37,030 bases of DNA from Brasilonema sp. CT11 (GTDB lineage: Bacteria > Cyanobacteriota > Cyanobacteriia > Cyanobacteriales > Nostocaceae). The DNA is taken from contig NZ_JABXYX010000076.1 of NCBI RefSeq assembly GCF_017982655.1, positions 1-37,030 of the forward strand. The letters are read 5' to 3'. The position numbers and the translations under genes are program-made. Within the stretch, counting starts at the first letter, position 1. Each line of letters opens with the position of its first letter. Positions 8,552-16,965 of the stretch are shown piece by piece. Below the pieces are notes generated by a model. It made no database searches. It saw only the letters and a program-made list of their open reading frames with translations, and had not been told where the DNA came from.

Positions 8552-9544
8552 TTAAATTTGAGCAAGAATCGCTTGGGCAGCAGCTTCATCGGTAATCAGC
8601 CCCGTAATTAACTTGCCACGCAAAGCAGCCAGAATCGCCTCCGCCTTTTTCACACCACCTGCCACACCAATGATCAGCCGACGAGTCGGTTGTTCGAGAG
8701 GTACACTGGCAACCCGGCTGTTCGTTCCCTGTTGAAGCAACACTCCGTAATGGTCGTAAGCCCAACCCGCAATTTCTCCTACTGCTCTATGTTCAATTAA
8801 TTCAGCCACTTCATCGTCATTGATAAAGCTGTCTTGATGTAAGGGGGCATTCCAAGCAATGTGGCTAATTCCGACAAACGTTGCTTTGGCTTGCTCTGCA
8901 AGAGTTTTGACGGTGATAAACGATCGCTGAGTCTGCAAGAGTTCTCGTTCTTCAATGCTAGTCGCTACAACCGGAGTCGGCACTGGGTAAGCTTGGGAAC
9001 CTACGCGATCGGACAAATGCATAACCACTTCGTGGCGATCTGCACGCCCACAGTGGGACATATTCCCAATAATTGAAACAATCTTATGCTGGGGTTGGTT
9101 CATTGAGGGGATTTGCTCCACCATTCCTCGCAATGTGCGTCCTGAGGAGAACGCCAGTATGGTCGGGGTTCTTGCGATCAGGTAAGCTTCTAGGTGGGTG
9201 GCAGCACAAACGCCAATTCCATTGAAGGTATCACCGCTGCCTGCGTCAGTTGGTACAACTTCACAAAGCGACAGACCAAACTTATCGCGTAACGACTCAG
9301 CCAAAGCAATGCATTCACTCAGGGGATGATCGAGCCGAAATTTGATCAATTTTTCACTAACCGCGAGTGCAACCAGGCGTTGTGCAGCCTGCCGGGACAC
9401 ATTGAGCTTTGTTGCAATCTCTTCCTGTGTATTTCCGGCGATGTAATAGAGCCAGGCAGCGTGAGCAGCTAGATCTAATTTGCGATCTCTAAGGGGCAAG
9501 CCAGCTTTGCTGGCATCGCGCCGCTCTAATAAAGGTTCTCCCAT
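8552..9544 (-). CDS. SorC/DeoR-type sugar-responsive transcription regulator
   Basis: A 330-residue regulator. The N-terminal helix-turn-helix spans about 37-60 (NTQEEIATKLNVSRQAAQRL). The rest is the SorC sugar-binding effector domain, with the typical AESLRDKFGL start and the conserved GVAGGVKKAEAILAAL and LITDEAAAQAIL segments at the C-terminus. SorC proteins bind phosphorylated sugars or polyols and control nearby transport and catabolic genes. Here the likely targets are the divergent SDR gene and the polyol ABC transporter operon about 1.4 kb away. TTGAGC-containing sites upstream of this gene and between SDR and binding-protein genes are candidate operators, which would also imply autoregulation. 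A small inverted-repeat element (9565-9666) separates the start from its candidate operator. Whether it activates or represses cannot be read from sequence. Confidence 0.85.
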   Translation of the reverse strand: MGEPLLERRDASKAGLPLRDRKLDLAAHAAWLYYIAGNTQEEIATKLNVSRQAAQRLVALAVSEKLIKFRLDHPLSECIALAESLRDKFGLSLCEVVPTDAGSGDTFNGIGVCAATHLEAYLIARTPTILAFSSGRTLRGMVEQIPSMNQPQHKIVSIIGNMSHCGRADRHEVVMHLSDRVGSQAYPVPTPVVATSIEERELLQTQRSFITVKTLAEQAKATFVGISHIAWNAPLHQDSFINDDEVAELIEHRAVGEIAGWAYDHYGVLLQQGTNSRVASVPLEQPTRRLIIGVAGGVKKAEAILAALRGKLITGLITDEAAAQAILAQI

Positions 9545-9564
9545 ATTCCACCTTCAAAAACTAT

Positions 9565-9666
9565 GTATAGCAGGGAACAGGGAACGCTTAACAGGCGTGT
9601 GAAAGTCTGGTGGTGTCGGTATTTTCTCATTAGTTCATGTCCTAATCTACCTGGCAACTGCTATAC
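9565..9666. mobile_element. Small MITE-like element with heptamer core
   Basis: Perfect 9-base inverted ends, GTATAGCAG (9565-9573) and CTGCTATAC (9658-9666), bracket about 100 bases. Inside the left end is the array GGGAACA-GGGAACG-CTTAACA (9573-9593), which recurs at 12335, 14260 and 21085. No coding capacity. It lies in the leader of the SorC gene. Confidence 0.6.
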
Positions 9667-9690
9667 CTAGCAAAAGAATGATGGCATTGT

Positions 9691-9727
9691 TTTGAGCTTC
9701 TGCCTATAGAAAGAATTTTTGCTCAAA
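9691..9727. promoter_or_regulatory. Candidate SorC operator upstream of regulator
   Basis: Inverted arms TTTGAGC (9691-9697) and GCTCAAA (9721-9727). The left part, TTTGAGCTTCTGCC, closely matches TTGAGCTTTTGCCC at 10859-10872 in the SDR/transporter promoter region. Two related sites flanking the genes a SorC protein should control make an operator plausible. This is inference from sequence only. Confidence 0.45.
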
Positions 9728-9787
9728 CGTCTGGAAATTTTTATCGTACATTAAAGGGTTTAAGACCCCTAGGTTTACACGTAGTAT

Positions 9788-9930
9788 CAGTTTGAGTTGG
9801 GGTTTAATACTAAGTTGCGTTCTAATGGAGAATTTACTGTGGCTGAGATTGCTTCGCTTCACTCCGTTACGCTCGCAATGACAGATTCGCTCTTTGAGTG
9901 CAACTTGGTATAAATCCCCAACTCAAACTG
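9788..9930. mobile_element. MITE with 35-base terminal inverted repeats
   Basis: The left end (9788-9822) and the reverse complement of the right end (9896-9930) agree at about 30 of 35 positions, starting with 15 perfect bases CAGTTTGAGTTGGGG. The 70-base core has no coding potential but includes an internal inverted repeat (GATTGC ... GCAATGAC, 9848-9882). It lies just beyond the 3' end of the SDR gene. No obvious target-site duplication was seen. Confidence 0.75.
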
Positions 9931-9983
9931 TCTTTAATTTTGTTAGCGCAGCGGGGCGTAGCCCTCCTTTGAATTTTGAATTG

Positions 9984-10787
9984 TTAAATACCACCAGTAA
10001 CCTCCAAGTTAAACCCGGTAATATAGCTTGCTTCGTCGCTCATCAGAAATGCTACCCCATTCGCCACCTCCTCAAGACTTCCCAAACGCCGCATTGGCAC
10101 TGAATTGATCATCTGTTGCTCAACCACCTTGGGATTGGCATCAAAGTATTGAGATCCGACTGCTGCCTGTAATTCTGTTTGCCGCGTCCACATAAAACCG
10201 GGACCGATGAGCGCAGGAGAGAGTGAATTCACTCGGATGCCGTAGGGAGCCAAATCTTTCGCTGCTGTCTGAGTCATTCCAATCACCGCGAATTTTGAAG
10301 CGCCATATGCCAGCATATTTGGCGGACTAACTACCCCTGCATAACTTGCGGTGTTGACGATCGCACCTCCACCTGCATCACGTAAGTGCTGGGCAGCCGC
10401 CTTGAGAACGTGAAAAACGCCGACAACGTTAATGTTAATGACCTTTTGAAAGTCGTCTTCAGGATATTCGTCGCTCTTGGCAAATGCTCCTTGATAACCC
10501 GCGTTGTTAAAGACATAATCGATACGTCCAATTTGCTCTACAGCACCAGTAAAAGCTTTGGCAACATTATCAGCAGCCGTAACATCACAGGGAAACGTAA
10601 CGACTGGAACATTGTAACTTTTTAGTTCAAGAGCCACATCTGCCATCTTCGCTTCATTCAAATCTAGCAGGACTACACCTGCCCCATCAGCGGCAAAACG
10701 GTGTGCAGTTGCCTTGCCAATATCTCCCGCGCCGCCCGTAATCAGGATGGTCTTACCTGCAAATTGATAACTTGCTTTCGCTGTCAT
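9984..10787 (-). CDS. Short-chain dehydrogenase, probable polyol dehydrogenase
   Basis: A 267-residue classical SDR. It has the nucleotide-binding motif TGGAGDIG (17-24), NNAG (94-97), and the catalytic set Ser148 (NTAS), Tyr161 and Lys165 (YGASK). It also has the usual RVNSLSPALIGPG and C-terminal TGFNLEVTGG segments. Asp42, at the end of the second strand (VVLLDLN), suggests NAD(H) rather than NADP(H). It is divergent from the polyol transporter operon and shares its promoter region, so a role in oxidising a sugar alcohol (sorbitol, xylitol or galactitol type) is likely, analogous in position to the smoS gene of Rhodobacter-type polyol clusters. The exact substrate cannot be told from sequence. 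Start ATG at 10787 is preceded by a GGAGG-like site (AGGTTAAAC). Confidence 0.85.
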   Translation of the reverse strand: MTAKASYQFAGKTILITGGAGDIGKATAHRFAADGAGVVLLDLNEAKMADVALELKSYNVPVVTFPCDVTAADNVAKAFTGAVEQIGRIDYVFNNAGYQGAFAKSDEYPEDDFQKVININVVGVFHVLKAAAQHLRDAGGGAIVNTASYAGVVSPPNMLAYGASKFAVIGMTQTAAKDLAPYGIRVNSLSPALIGPGFMWTRQTELQAAVGSQYFDANPKVVEQQMINSVPMRRLGSLEEVANGVAFLMSDEASYITGFNLEVTGGI

Positions 10788-10858
10788 AGTTTAACCTCCA
10801 AAGTTGAAGAATTGTTGCAAATGCCCTTGATTGAAGTGGGATTGGTATGATTCTATTA

Positions 10859-10872
10859 TTGAGCTTTTGCCC
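10859..10872 (+). promoter_or_regulatory. Candidate SorC operator in divergent promoter
   Basis: TTGAGCTTTTGCCC lies about 70 bases from each start codon in the 148-base region shared by the SDR and transporter genes. The near-copy at 9692-9704 precedes the SorC regulator. An AT-rich stretch (10885-10920) that could hold -10 elements follows it. Confidence 0.4.
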
Positions 10873-10935
10873 AAAAAAAGAGCATAAAATAAAAAATTTA
10901 ATTCGTTCGATTTTTTACTTTAAAGGAGTCATGCG

Positions 10936-12285
10936 ATGCGTATCCCCCGCTTCGCTAAAGTGCTGGCAGTATTCCTGGCTGGAGTGATGCTGGTGCAACT
11001 ATTACATGCTTGTTCACCGCGCTCGCAAGCCGCACAGAAAACTAGAATCGCGATCGCCACTGTTAACAACGGCGACATGGTTGTCATGCAGGGGCTTTCG
11101 CGCAAGTTCGAGGAAGCTAATCCCGATATTCAACTCCGGTGGGTTGTGCTGGAAGAAAATGTATTGCGCCAACGCACAACTACAGATATTGCTAGCCAAG
11201 GCGGGCAATTCGATGTCTTGACAATCGGTTCTTATGAAACATCAATCTGGGCGAAACGCGATTGGTTGAAACCTTTGAATCAACTTAGCGCAAGCTACGA
11301 CGTGAATGACTTGCTAAAACCTATACGAGAAGGACTTTCCAACAATGGCACACTTTATGCGTTGCCGTTCTATGGGGAAAGTTCCATGCTGTACTACCGA
11401 AAAGATTTGTTTGAGAAAGCAGGAATTACAGTTCCCCAGCAGCCAACCTATCCTCAAATCAAAGAGTGGGCGAGCAAAATCCATAATCCAGGCAAGGGAA
11501 TGTATGGGGTTTGTCTACGTGGAAAACCGGGTTGGGGTGAAAACATGGCATTTCTTTCCACGTTGGTGAATACATATGGTGGACAGTGGTTCGACATGAA
11601 GTGGCAACCGACGATCAATACTCCAGCTTGGAAAGATGCGATCGGCTTTTATGTTGATTTGCTGCAAAAGTATGGCCCGCCGGGAGCGAGTTCCAACGGA
11701 TTTAATGAGAATCTGGCGTTATTCTCGACGGGTAAATGTGGCATGTGGGTAGATGCAACCGTTGCAGCGGGGCTGTTATCCAATCCCAAAGAATCCCAAG
11801 TTTCTGACAAAGTTGGCTTTGCCCGCGCACCAATTGAAAAATATCCTAATGGCTCAAATTGGTTCTGGGCTTGGGCACTCGCGGTTCCTAAAACCTCAAA
11901 ATCACCTGAAGCCGCGCAAAGGTTTATTGCCTGGGCAACATCCAAGGAATACGTGCAATTAGTAGCTAACCAAAATGGCTGGGTGGCTGTACCACCAGGT
12001 ACACGGAAATCTACCTATGAAAATCCAAACTATCGAAAAGCAGCACCATTTGCTGAGATTGTGCTCAGTTCAATCCAATCTGCTGATATCACCCATCCAT
12101 CAGCACAACCAACGCCTTACAAGGGCGTTCAATATGTGGATATCCCAGAATTTCAAGCAATAGGTTCTCAAGTTGGGCAAACCATTGCAGCCGCGTTGAC
12201 TAATAGCACTTCAGTGGATCAGGCATTGCAGCGATCGCAAAACGCCACTGAACGCTTTATGAAACACACTGGCTATATCAAGTAA
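10936..12285 (+). CDS. ABC transporter polyol-binding lipoprotein
   Basis: A 449-residue solute-binding protein of the sugar-binding family 1 class (SmoE/MtlE-like). The N-terminus is a lipoprotein signal: positively charged start, hydrophobic stretch (8-22), lipobox LLHAC with Cys26. The mature part has typical features: TDIASQGGQFDVLTIGSYE, LKPLNQL, ALPFYGESSMLYYRKDLFEKAG, and GSNWFWAWALAVPKTSK near the C-terminal lobe. It would capture a sugar alcohol or related sugar in the periplasm and deliver it to the two permeases downstream. Start ATG follows AAAGGAG. It is the first gene of the operon; 195 bases with a repeat element separate it from the first permease gene. Specificity for mannitol or sorbitol is inferred from the neighbouring mannitol-dehydrogenase-type gene. 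Confidence 0.9.
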   Translation: MRIPRFAKVLAVFLAGVMLVQLLHACSPRSQAAQKTRIAIATVNNGDMVVMQGLSRKFEEANPDIQLRWVVLEENVLRQRTTTDIASQGGQFDVLTIGSYETSIWAKRDWLKPLNQLSASYDVNDLLKPIREGLSNNGTLYALPFYGESSMLYYRKDLFEKAGITVPQQPTYPQIKEWASKIHNPGKGMYGVCLRGKPGWGENMAFLSTLVNTYGGQWFDMKWQPTINTPAWKDAIGFYVDLLQKYGPPGASSNGFNENLALFSTGKCGMWVDATVAAGLLSNPKESQVSDKVGFARAPIEKYPNGSNWFWAWALAVPKTSKSPEAAQRFIAWATSKEYVQLVANQNGWVAVPPGTRKSTYENPNYRKAAPFAEIVLSSIQSADITHPSAQPTPYKGVQYVDIPEFQAIGSQVGQTIAAALTNSTSVDQALQRSQNATERFMKHTGYIK

Positions 12286-12291
12286 ATGCAC

Positions 12292-12433
12292 ATATGGGAA
12301 TCCGGTTTAATTTATCAACTTACTCGTGGAGACAGGGAACAGGGAACAGGGAACAGGGAACAGGGAACAGGGAACAGGGAACGCGTAACATCAAATGTAC
12401 CTAGTTTCACAAAAATCAAATATGAATCCTATA
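12292..12433. mobile_element. MITE-like element carrying (GGGAACA) heptamers
   Basis: Same family as 21049-21180. Both begin ATAT(A/G)GGAATC and GGTTT..TTTAT, contain the heptamer array, and end CAAAAATC...GAATCCTATA. The array here is GGGAACA six times and then GGGAACG (12335-12383), followed by CGTAACA. It begins seven bases after the binding-protein stop codon and lies within the operon. It could change mRNA stability between the abundant binding protein and the permeases, but that is inference. Confidence 0.7.
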
Positions 12434-12480
12434 TATCACTTTTGCATCTGAAATTCACAACTCAAACTTGTATTTAGGCT

Positions 12481-13401
12481 ATGTCTTCTTCATTAGTTGT
12501 CGAGTCTCGTCCCGAAAAGCCACCCATACGGCAACAACGCAAGCGAAAGATTTCCACCTTACCCTTAGTTGCGCCTTCGGTGATTGCCCTACTGCTCTGG
12601 ATGATTGTACCTCTGGTGATGACCATCTGGTTTTCCTTTCAGCGGTATAACTTACTGAATCCAGGCGCACAAGAACCTGTTGGCTTTGAAAATTTTACAT
12701 TCATCCTCAGCGATCCAGGGTTGTGGACTTCGATCGCCATCACCGTAATTTTAGTTGTTTCCGTTTTGGCGATCACTATCGGTCTAGGCACGTTATTAGC
12801 GGTGCTATTTGACCAGGAATTTTTCGGTCGGGGAATTGCGCGGGTATTGGCGATTTCTCCTTTCTTCGTTATGCCCACAGTTAGTGCCTTGATCTGGAAA
12901 AATATGCTGATGCATCCAGTCAATGGACTGTTTGCTCAAATTACCAGAGGATTGGGTTTAGGAGCGATCGATTGGTTTGCAGATTTTCCCCTGCTTGCCA
13001 TCATTATTATCGTTTCCTGGGAATGGCTACCCTTTGCGCTGCTAATTTTGTTGACTGCAATTCAGTCCCTCGACCACGAACAGCTAGAGGCAGCGCGGAT
13101 GGATGGAGCGAATGCGATCGCTTTATTCCGTTTTGTCATGTTACCGCATCTGAGCCGCGCCATTGCTGTGGTTGCCATGATCGAGACGATTTTCTTCCTC
13201 ACCATCTTTGCTGAAATCTTTGTCACCACAGGCGGTGGTCCGGGACTAGCAACTACCAACCTTGCCTATTACATTTTTTTGAAAGCTTTGTTGGAATTCG
13301 ATGTCGGCGGTGCTTCAGCGGGTGGATTAATTGCTGTAATTCTTGCCAACATCGTGGCAATCTTTCTAATGCGTAGTGTTGCTCGTAATTTGGATACTTA
13401 A
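12481..13401 (+). CDS. ABC transporter permease, SmoF/MalF type
   Basis: A 306-residue inner-membrane protein with about six hydrophobic segments; the first is SVIALLLWMIVPLVMTIWF (33-51). The ABC permease EAA loop is EQLEAARMDGANAIALFRFV (about 201-220), which docks on the ATPase. It has a hydrophilic, basic N-terminal tail as usual for the family. It pairs with the permease two bases downstream. The ribosome binding site is weak (TTTAGG), and the upstream 195-base gap holds a repeat element, so expression may be lower than that of the binding protein. Confidence 0.9.
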   Translation: MSSSLVVESRPEKPPIRQQRKRKISTLPLVAPSVIALLLWMIVPLVMTIWFSFQRYNLLNPGAQEPVGFENFTFILSDPGLWTSIAITVILVVSVLAITIGLGTLLAVLFDQEFFGRGIARVLAISPFFVMPTVSALIWKNMLMHPVNGLFAQITRGLGLGAIDWFADFPLLAIIIIVSWEWLPFALLILLTAIQSLDHEQLEAARMDGANAIALFRFVMLPHLSRAIAVVAMIETIFFLTIFAEIFVTTGGGPGLATTNLAYYIFLKALLEFDVGGASAGGLIAVILANIVAIFLMRSVARNLDT

Positions 13402-13403
13402 AG

Positions 13404-14225
13404 ATGGCACGTAAAACCTCGAATCACTGGCTACTAACCTTGCTTGGCTGGCTTGCGGCTGGCATCTTGTTTTTCCCGATTTTCTGGATGTTTATCACCA
13501 GTTTTAAAACGGAAGTCGCTGCGGTTGCTACTCCGCCTCAGTTATTTTTTGTGCCAACATTAGAAAATTATGTTGCCGTCCAAGACCGGGCAGATTATTT
13601 TAATTATGCGTTTAACAGCGTAGCAATTTCACTGGGAGCAACTATCCTGGCGCTGCTGCTTGCTATCCCTGCCGCTTATGCAATGGCATTCTTCCCAACC
13701 AAGCGTACCAAAGCAACCTTGTTGTGGATGCTGTCTACTAAAATGCTGCCGCCTGTGGGCGTACTGGTTCCCATCTATATTTTGTGTCGCAACTTTAGGT
13801 TGCTAGATACGCGGATTGGTTTAATCATAATTTATACCTTGATTAATTTGCCCATCGTCGTTTGGATGATCTACAGCTTCTTTAAAGAAGTTCCCAAGGA
13901 AATTCTGGAAGCCGATCGCATGGATGGGGCAACGACTCAGCAAGAACTGATACATGTGTTGCTGCCATTGGCTTTACCGGGAATTGCTTCCACCGCCTTG
14001 CTGTCGATCATTTTGTCGTGGAATGAAGCTTTTTGGAGCTTAAACTTGACAACAGCGGATGCGGCTCCCCTGACAGCATTTATTGCCTCATTTTCCAGCC
14101 CCCAAGGATTGTTTTGGGCAAAACTTTCCGCAGCATCCACAATGGCGATCGCGCCCATCCTGATCTTTGGTTGGTTGAGTCAACGGCAATTGGTTCGTGG
14201 TCTGACGTTTGGTGCGGTGAAATAA
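13404..14225 (+). CDS. ABC transporter permease, SmoG/MalG type
   Basis: A 273-residue inner-membrane permease with six predicted membrane segments, the first WLLTLLGWLAAGILFFPIFW. The conserved EAA loop is ILEADRMDGATTQQELIHVL, followed by LPLALPGIAS. The FITSFKTE motif after helix 1 is typical for MalG-type subunits. It starts two bases after the stop of the partner permease, so the two are probably translationally coupled. With the partner it forms the channel of a polyol importer. Confidence 0.9.
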   Translation: MARKTSNHWLLTLLGWLAAGILFFPIFWMFITSFKTEVAAVATPPQLFFVPTLENYVAVQDRADYFNYAFNSVAISLGATILALLLAIPAAYAMAFFPTKRTKATLLWMLSTKMLPPVGVLVPIYILCRNFRLLDTRIGLIIIYTLINLPIVVWMIYSFFKEVPKEILEADRMDGATTQQELIHVLLPLALPGIASTALLSIILSWNEAFWSLNLTTADAAPLTAFIASFSSPQGLFWAKLSAASTMAIAPILIFGWLSQRQLVRGLTFGAVK

Positions 14226-14259
14226 TTTGCTTGTTTTCAATAGACTTGTTGTATAAGTC

Positions 14260-14287
14260 GGGAACAGGTAACAGCGAACGCTTAACA
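14260..14287 (+). repeat. Degenerate heptamer array
   Basis: GGGAACA-GGTAACA-GCGAACG-CTTAACA, a worn copy of the same array seen at 9573, 12335 and 21085, in the 118-base gap between the second permease and the ATPase gene. The closing GNGAACG-CTTAACA pair is conserved between copies. Confidence 0.7.
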
Positions 14288-14343
14288 GAACCTCGTAAAA
14301 TCTCACTTTTGCAAGAGGTCAAATGCATTGATAGGAGTATTTT

Positions 14344-15480
14344 ATGTCAACAGTCACTTTAAGAGATGTTCGTAAACGGTATGCTGATACTGAGGTGATT
14401 AAAGGTATTGATCTTGATATTGGCGATCGCGAGTTTGTTGTTTTCGTCGGTCCATCCGGTTGTGGGAAATCGACTTTGCTGCGGATGATTGCCGGACTGG
14501 AGGAAATCACCTCTGGCGATCTGCTGATTGATGGAGAGAAAGTTAATGATGTACCTCCAGATAAACGTGGCTTGGCAATGGTGTTTCAAACCTACGCCCT
14601 GTATCCGCACATGACGGTGGCAGAGAATATGTCATTTAGTCTGCGTCTGGCTGGGATGCCGAAAGCTCAACGCAATGAGCGGGCGCGGGAAGTTGCTCGT
14701 ATCCTGCAACTGGAGCCACTTTTGCAGCGTAAGCCCAAAGAACTATCGGGAGGACAACGCCAGCGGGTGGCGATCGGTCGTGCCTTAGTCCGCAATCCCA
14801 AAGTGTTTTTATTTGACGAACCCTTGTCAAATTTGGATGCAGCCTTGCGCGTCCAGATGCGGCTGGAACTTGCCAGCCTGCACAACAGCCTGCAAGCCAC
14901 GATGATTTATGTAACGCACGACCAAGTGGAGGCGATGACCCTTGCCGACAAGATTGTGGTATTGCAAGGTGGCGTGGTCGAGCAAGTGGGTTCACCTCTG
15001 GAATTATACCACCATCCCAACAATCTATTTGTCGCCGGATTTATTGGTTCCCCAAAAATGAACTTTCTCTCAGTCACGGTAACAGCCGTTAATGACTCTG
15101 GGGCAACTGTAAAACTTCCAGGTGAGGCAACTGTAACGATTCCTGTCAAACCGGAACGTCTTTCAGTTGGCGATCGCGCCACCGTGGGAATTCGCCCTGA
15201 ACATCTGCGATTCACTGAGAATTACGCCACAGTTAATGGCGAAGTGCTAGTAGTGGAACGCTTGGGCCCAGAAACTTACCTTTACGTCAAGATTGCCGGG
15301 GGCGACACCCTGGTAGTGCAAACAGATGGAGACAATTCCAATTACACTGGCGATCGCGTTCCCATTTCGATCAATGGTAATTTTTGCCATTTGTTCGATC
15401 AACAAGGTGCAGCTATTCACAAAACTCGTCGTCATCACCTGACTCCGTATGAACAACATGAACACAAGCTCAGCTATTAA
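14344..15480 (+). CDS. ABC transporter ATPase, MalK/UgpC/SmoK type
   Basis: A 378-residue ATPase that powers the polyol importer. Visible motifs: Walker A GPSGCGKST (36-44), Q-loop FQTYALYPHM with Gln82, signature LSGGQRQR (134-141), Walker B VFLFDEPLSNLD (154-165), and switch histidine His192 in THDQ. The C-terminal third is a TOBE/MalK-type regulatory domain (IGRPEHL-like segment VGIRPEHLRF). ATG at 14344 has a TAGGAG site eight bases away. The 3' end overlaps the start of the dehydrogenase gene by 32 bases. Family members can serve more than one transporter, but the location ties it to this one. Confidence 0.92.
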   Translation: MSTVTLRDVRKRYADTEVIKGIDLDIGDREFVVFVGPSGCGKSTLLRMIAGLEEITSGDLLIDGEKVNDVPPDKRGLAMVFQTYALYPHMTVAENMSFSLRLAGMPKAQRNERAREVARILQLEPLLQRKPKELSGGQRQRVAIGRALVRNPKVFLFDEPLSNLDAALRVQMRLELASLHNSLQATMIYVTHDQVEAMTLADKIVVLQGGVVEQVGSPLELYHHPNNLFVAGFIGSPKMNFLSVTVTAVNDSGATVKLPGEATVTIPVKPERLSVGDRATVGIRPEHLRFTENYATVNGEVLVVERLGPETYLYVKIAGGDTLVVQTDGDNSNYTGDRVPISINGNFCHLFDQQGAAIHKTRRHHLTPYEQHEHKLSY

Positions 15481-16942
15481 GCTGAATGAAACATCCTTAT
15501 CTCGTTTAGGAAATAACGTCCGCGTACCGAATTATGATCGCCACCAAATTACTAACGGCATTGTCCATATCGGTGTGGGTGGGTTCCATCGAGCACATCA
15601 AGCGTTATATCTTGATAATTACTTTCATCAAAATTCCGGTAGTGAATGGGGACTCTGCGGGGTTGGACTACTGGAATTCGACAAACGTATGCGGGATGCA
15701 CTGAATTCTCAAGATTGTTTGTATACGTTAGTTGAAAGGTCACCAGAAGGCGATCGCGCTCGTGTTATTGGTGCTATCACCCAATATCTGTTTGCCCCAG
15801 ATAACCGTCAAGCAGTGATTGACACCTTAGCAGATCCCAAATGCCGCATTGTCACGCTCACCATTACAGAAGGGGGCTACTACTATATTGAAGGTAGCGG
15901 TGAATTTGATGCCAATCACCCAACGATCCAGTACGATTTACAGCATCCTGATGAACCAATTGGAGTATATGGCTTTTTGACGGCAGCACTTGATCGCCGC
16001 CGTCAACAAGGACTAGCACCGTTTACTGTGTTGTCCTGCGACAATCTCCAAGGTAACGGCAACATTGCCCGAAAAATGTTAAGCGCATTTGCCCAAATGC
16101 AGAACCCAGAGTTGGGACGTTGGGTTGGCGAACAGGTTGCGTTTCCCAACTGCATGGTTGATCGCATTACTCCCGCCACAACTGCACCCGATATCAAAAT
16201 GGTGGCGGAACAGTTTAATATCGATGATGCCTTTCCAGTGGTTGCCGAACCATTCCTTCAATGGGTGGTTGAAGACAATTTCTGTGCAGGTAGACCCGAT
16301 TGGGAGTCCGTTGGTGTCCAGATGACCAGCGATGTTCATCCCTACGAGATGATGAAGATTCGGTTACTCAACGCCAGTCACTTATTGATTGGCTATCTTG
16401 GTTCTTTGGCAGGCTACACCTACGTTCATGAGGTCATGGCAGATCAATTGATCCGGCAAGCCGTTGATCATTTGATGGCAGAAGTGACGCCGACACTCCA
16501 ACCTGTACCAGGAATTGATTTAGATAATTACAAAAATACCTTAATTGAACGCTTTGCTAATCCCAAAATTCGGGATCAACTGCCGCGTCTTTGCCTTAAT
16601 AGTTCCGCTAAAATGCCAAAATTTGTACTGGGGTCGCTGCGTGACGCACTGCAACAGGAAGGGGCGATTGACTACATCAGCCTTACAATTGCTGCTTGGT
16701 TTCGTTACCTCAACGGACAGGATGACCAAGGCAACCCCATTGCGATTGACGATCCAATCGCAGACATCCTGACTCAACTAGCTCGTTCCAGTGGCTTTGA
16801 TCCCAAACCATTGCTTAGTCTATCTCAGATTTTTGGCGATTTATCGCAGTCGTCGCGTTTCGTTGAGTCAGTTAGCAACCATTTACACAAGTTGTATCAG
16901 TTTGGGGCTAAACAAACACTAGTACAACTCTTTTCCAAATAA
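15449..16942 (+). CDS. Mannitol 2-dehydrogenase-family polyol dehydrogenase
   Basis: A 497-residue member of the long-chain mannitol dehydrogenase family, usually about 490 residues. The N-terminal nucleotide-binding region is HIGVGGFHRAHQALYLD (40-56). The catalytic K-x4-N-x2-H signature is complete: Lys303, Asn308, His311 in MMKIRLLNASHLLIGYLG. These enzymes oxidise D-mannitol to D-fructose (or D-arabinitol to xylulose) with NAD+. The gene begins inside the last codons of the transporter ATPase, in another frame; 15458 is an alternative start. Its placement last in the transport operon implies the imported polyol is its substrate. The product, a ketohexose, can go directly to central metabolism. 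Mannitol against arabinitol or sorbitol cannot be decided from sequence. Confidence 0.9.
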   Translation: MNNMNTSSAIKLNETSLSRLGNNVRVPNYDRHQITNGIVHIGVGGFHRAHQALYLDNYFHQNSGSEWGLCGVGLLEFDKRMRDALNSQDCLYTLVERSPEGDRARVIGAITQYLFAPDNRQAVIDTLADPKCRIVTLTITEGGYYYIEGSGEFDANHPTIQYDLQHPDEPIGVYGFLTAALDRRRQQGLAPFTVLSCDNLQGNGNIARKMLSAFAQMQNPELGRWVGEQVAFPNCMVDRITPATTAPDIKMVAEQFNIDDAFPVVAEPFLQWVVEDNFCAGRPDWESVGVQMTSDVHPYEMMKIRLLNASHLLIGYLGSLAGYTYVHEVMADQLIRQAVDHLMAEVTPTLQPVPGIDLDNYKNTLIERFANPKIRDQLPRLCLNSSAKMPKFVLGSLRDALQQEGAIDYISLTIAAWFRYLNGQDDQGNPIAIDDPIADILTQLARSSGFDPKPLLSLSQIFGDLSQSSRFVESVSNHLHKLYQFGAKQTLVQLFSK

Positions 16943-16965
16943 ACCGACCATTATTGTGGGAGACT

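Noticed and set aside
11649-11945. Long antisense open frames inside the binding-protein gene and similar shadows elsewhere
   Set aside because: They mirror strongly recognisable genes on the other strand and show no domain or ribosome binding site.
12335-12383. Tandem GGGAACA array as a CRISPR-like repeat
   Set aside because: Units are 7 bases and directly adjacent with no spacers; it is a simple heptamer repeat.
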